From positions 80,630 to 87,512 of the forward strand of contig KL569169.1 in NCBI GenBank assembly GCA_000715635.1: a stretch of 6,883 nucleotides of DNA, given 5' to 3'. Below, one piece after another: positions 6,179-6,883 of the stretch; the stretch's first letter is position 1, and every line of letters starts with the position of its first letter. A program made the position numbers and the translations under genes. Source of the stretch: Streptomyces violaceus. GTDB taxonomy: Bacteria > Actinomycetota > Actinomycetes > Streptomycetales > Streptomycetaceae. The notes under the pieces were generated by a model. That model had not been told where the DNA came from. It saw nothing but the letters and a program-made list of their open reading frames with translations, and made no database searches.

Positions 6179-6883
6179 TCAGGGAAGCCGGACGGAGAGC
6201 GGGTGCTGGAAGACGCCGCGGGGGTCGTACTTCGCCTTGACCTTCTGGAGGCGGCGGTATCCGTCCTTGTAGTAGAGGGTGTGCCATGGCACGTCCGAGG
6301 TGTTCCAGCGCGGATCTGCCAGGTCGGTGTCGGGATAGTTGATGTAGCAGCCGTCGTGCTCGTCGTTCGGCACGGGCACGCCGCCGGTGTCGCGGAACAC
6401 GTCCCGGTACAGCTCGCGGATCCAGTTCAGGTGCACGTCGTCGAGGCCCGGATCCATCCAGGTGGCGGAGAACCACGCCTTGAGGATCGAGTCCCGCTGG
6501 GGCACGGCGGTGGCACCGGGCGCCACGGTGTTGACCTTCCCCCCGTACGAGTAGAGGTCGACGGCGCCCCAGCCCTCGAACGCGGGGTCGGTCAGGTGCT
6601 TGTGGACGGTCTTGATGCGCTCGGGTGTCCAGGTGCGCCTGAGGTAGGCGCTCTTCGACTTGTGCCGGTCGTACCCGCCGGTGTCGAAGCGTGCGCCGAG
6701 GGTGGCCTGGAGCCAGAGGTCCTCGGCGTGCTCGATGGCCGGCTCGAGTCCGGTCCCCGCGTTGACGGCGTTGACGTACCGCTCGATCAGTTCCGCGGCG
6801 TCGGCACGGCCGCCGTCGAAGCGGATGTCCAGGGAGATCGAGCCGATCGCGTGCGTGTTGAGGTGCAGGGTGCTGTAGAGGCT
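6179..6883 (-). CDS. AknOx-like FAD-linked oxidase (BBE family), C-terminal 234 residues
   Basis: The right window edge cuts this gene; the N-terminal FAD domain with its two flavin-attachment residues (His and Cys in AknOx) is off-window. Landmarks, counted from the cut, are VDLYSYGGKVN (108-118), the CYINYPDTDL motif with Tyr180 (coding near 6344-6346), DPRWN after it, and a terminal berberine-bridge segment YYKDGYRRLQKVKAKYDP ending in VFQHPLSV. In AknOx of the aclacinomycin pathway two tyrosines, one in an equivalent YxNYxD motif and one about 70 residues earlier (here probably Tyr111), act in oxidising the terminal rhodinose to cinerulose A and then L-aculose. Neighbouring sugar and anthracycline genes support that role. 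The alternative is an oxidase for another sugar or aglycone position. The stop lies 26 nt before the reductase gene on the same strand. Confidence 0.85.
   Translation of the reverse strand, partial: SLYSTLHLNTHAIGSISLDIRFDGGRADAAELIERYVNAVNAGTGLEPAIEHAEDLWLQATLGARFDTGGYDRHKSKSAYLRRTWTPERIKTVHKHLTDPAFEGWGAVDLYSYGGKVNTVAPGATAVPQRDSILKAWFSATWMDPGLDDVHLNWIRELYRDVFRDTGGVPVPNDEHDGCYINYPDTDLADPRWNTSDVPWHTLYYKDGYRRLQKVKAKYDPRGVFQHPLSVRLP

Overview
The window is part of an anthracycline antibiotic biosynthetic cluster from a high-GC actinomycete, almost certainly a Streptomyces. Supporting this are strongly G/C-biased third codon positions, many GTG starts with purine-rich ribosome binding sites, two rare TTA (bldA-type) leucine codons, and several proteins I recognise from aromatic polyketide pathways. 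The closest match I can recall is the rhodomycin cluster (rdm genes of Streptomyces purpurascens). The RdmB- and RdmC-like proteins agree with the remembered sequences nearly residue for residue, although no database search was possible.

Left block (1-1694, minus strand): a tight operon reading leftward, polyketide fourth-ring cyclase (SnoaL/AknH/DnrD type), then an RdmB-type 10-hydroxylase, then an RdmC-type 15-methylesterase of which only the N-terminus is in the window. Diverging from it (1882-2739, plus strand) is a SAM methyltransferase, best read as aklanonic acid methyltransferase. Together they would methylate aklanonic acid, close ring four, and after glycosylation remove the methyl ester and replace the C-10 carboxylate with a hydroxyl. 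The layout copies the daunorubicin dnrC / dnrD-K-P arrangement, with a hydroxylase in the DnrK position. The divergent gap holds heptamers at 11-bp phasing, typical of SARP binding sites.

Middle block (2740-4346): a SARP activator (minus strand) ends head-to-head with the methyltransferase at a strong two-way hairpin terminator. Upstream of it, also on the minus strand, lies a stand-alone acyl carrier protein. The ACP-SARP spacer (3641-3837) is relatively AT-rich and holds three short inverted repeats. The spacer between ACP and the next gene (4093-4346) holds another pair of SARP-like heptamers and a 36-codon leader ORF.

Right block (4347-6883): a dTDP-glucose synthase gene (first step of deoxysugar supply) on the plus strand, a GC-rich hairpin terminator, then on the minus strand an aldo/keto reductase downstream of the C-terminal half of an AknOx-like FAD oxidase, an enzyme class that oxidises terminal deoxysugars of anthracyclines.

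Both the SARP gene and the dTDP-glucose synthase gene carry a TTA codon near the start (codons 6 and 14), and no other gene here does. That suggests bldA control at the regulator and again at sugar supply. I see no tRNA, rRNA, CRISPR array, insertion sequence or origin, and no gene-free stretch longer than 300 bases. I did not find a clearly new biological system. The most interesting points are the two-level TTA control, the phased SARP sites, the leader ORF overlapping the dTDP-glucose synthase start, and the uncharacterised reductase paired with the sugar oxidase.
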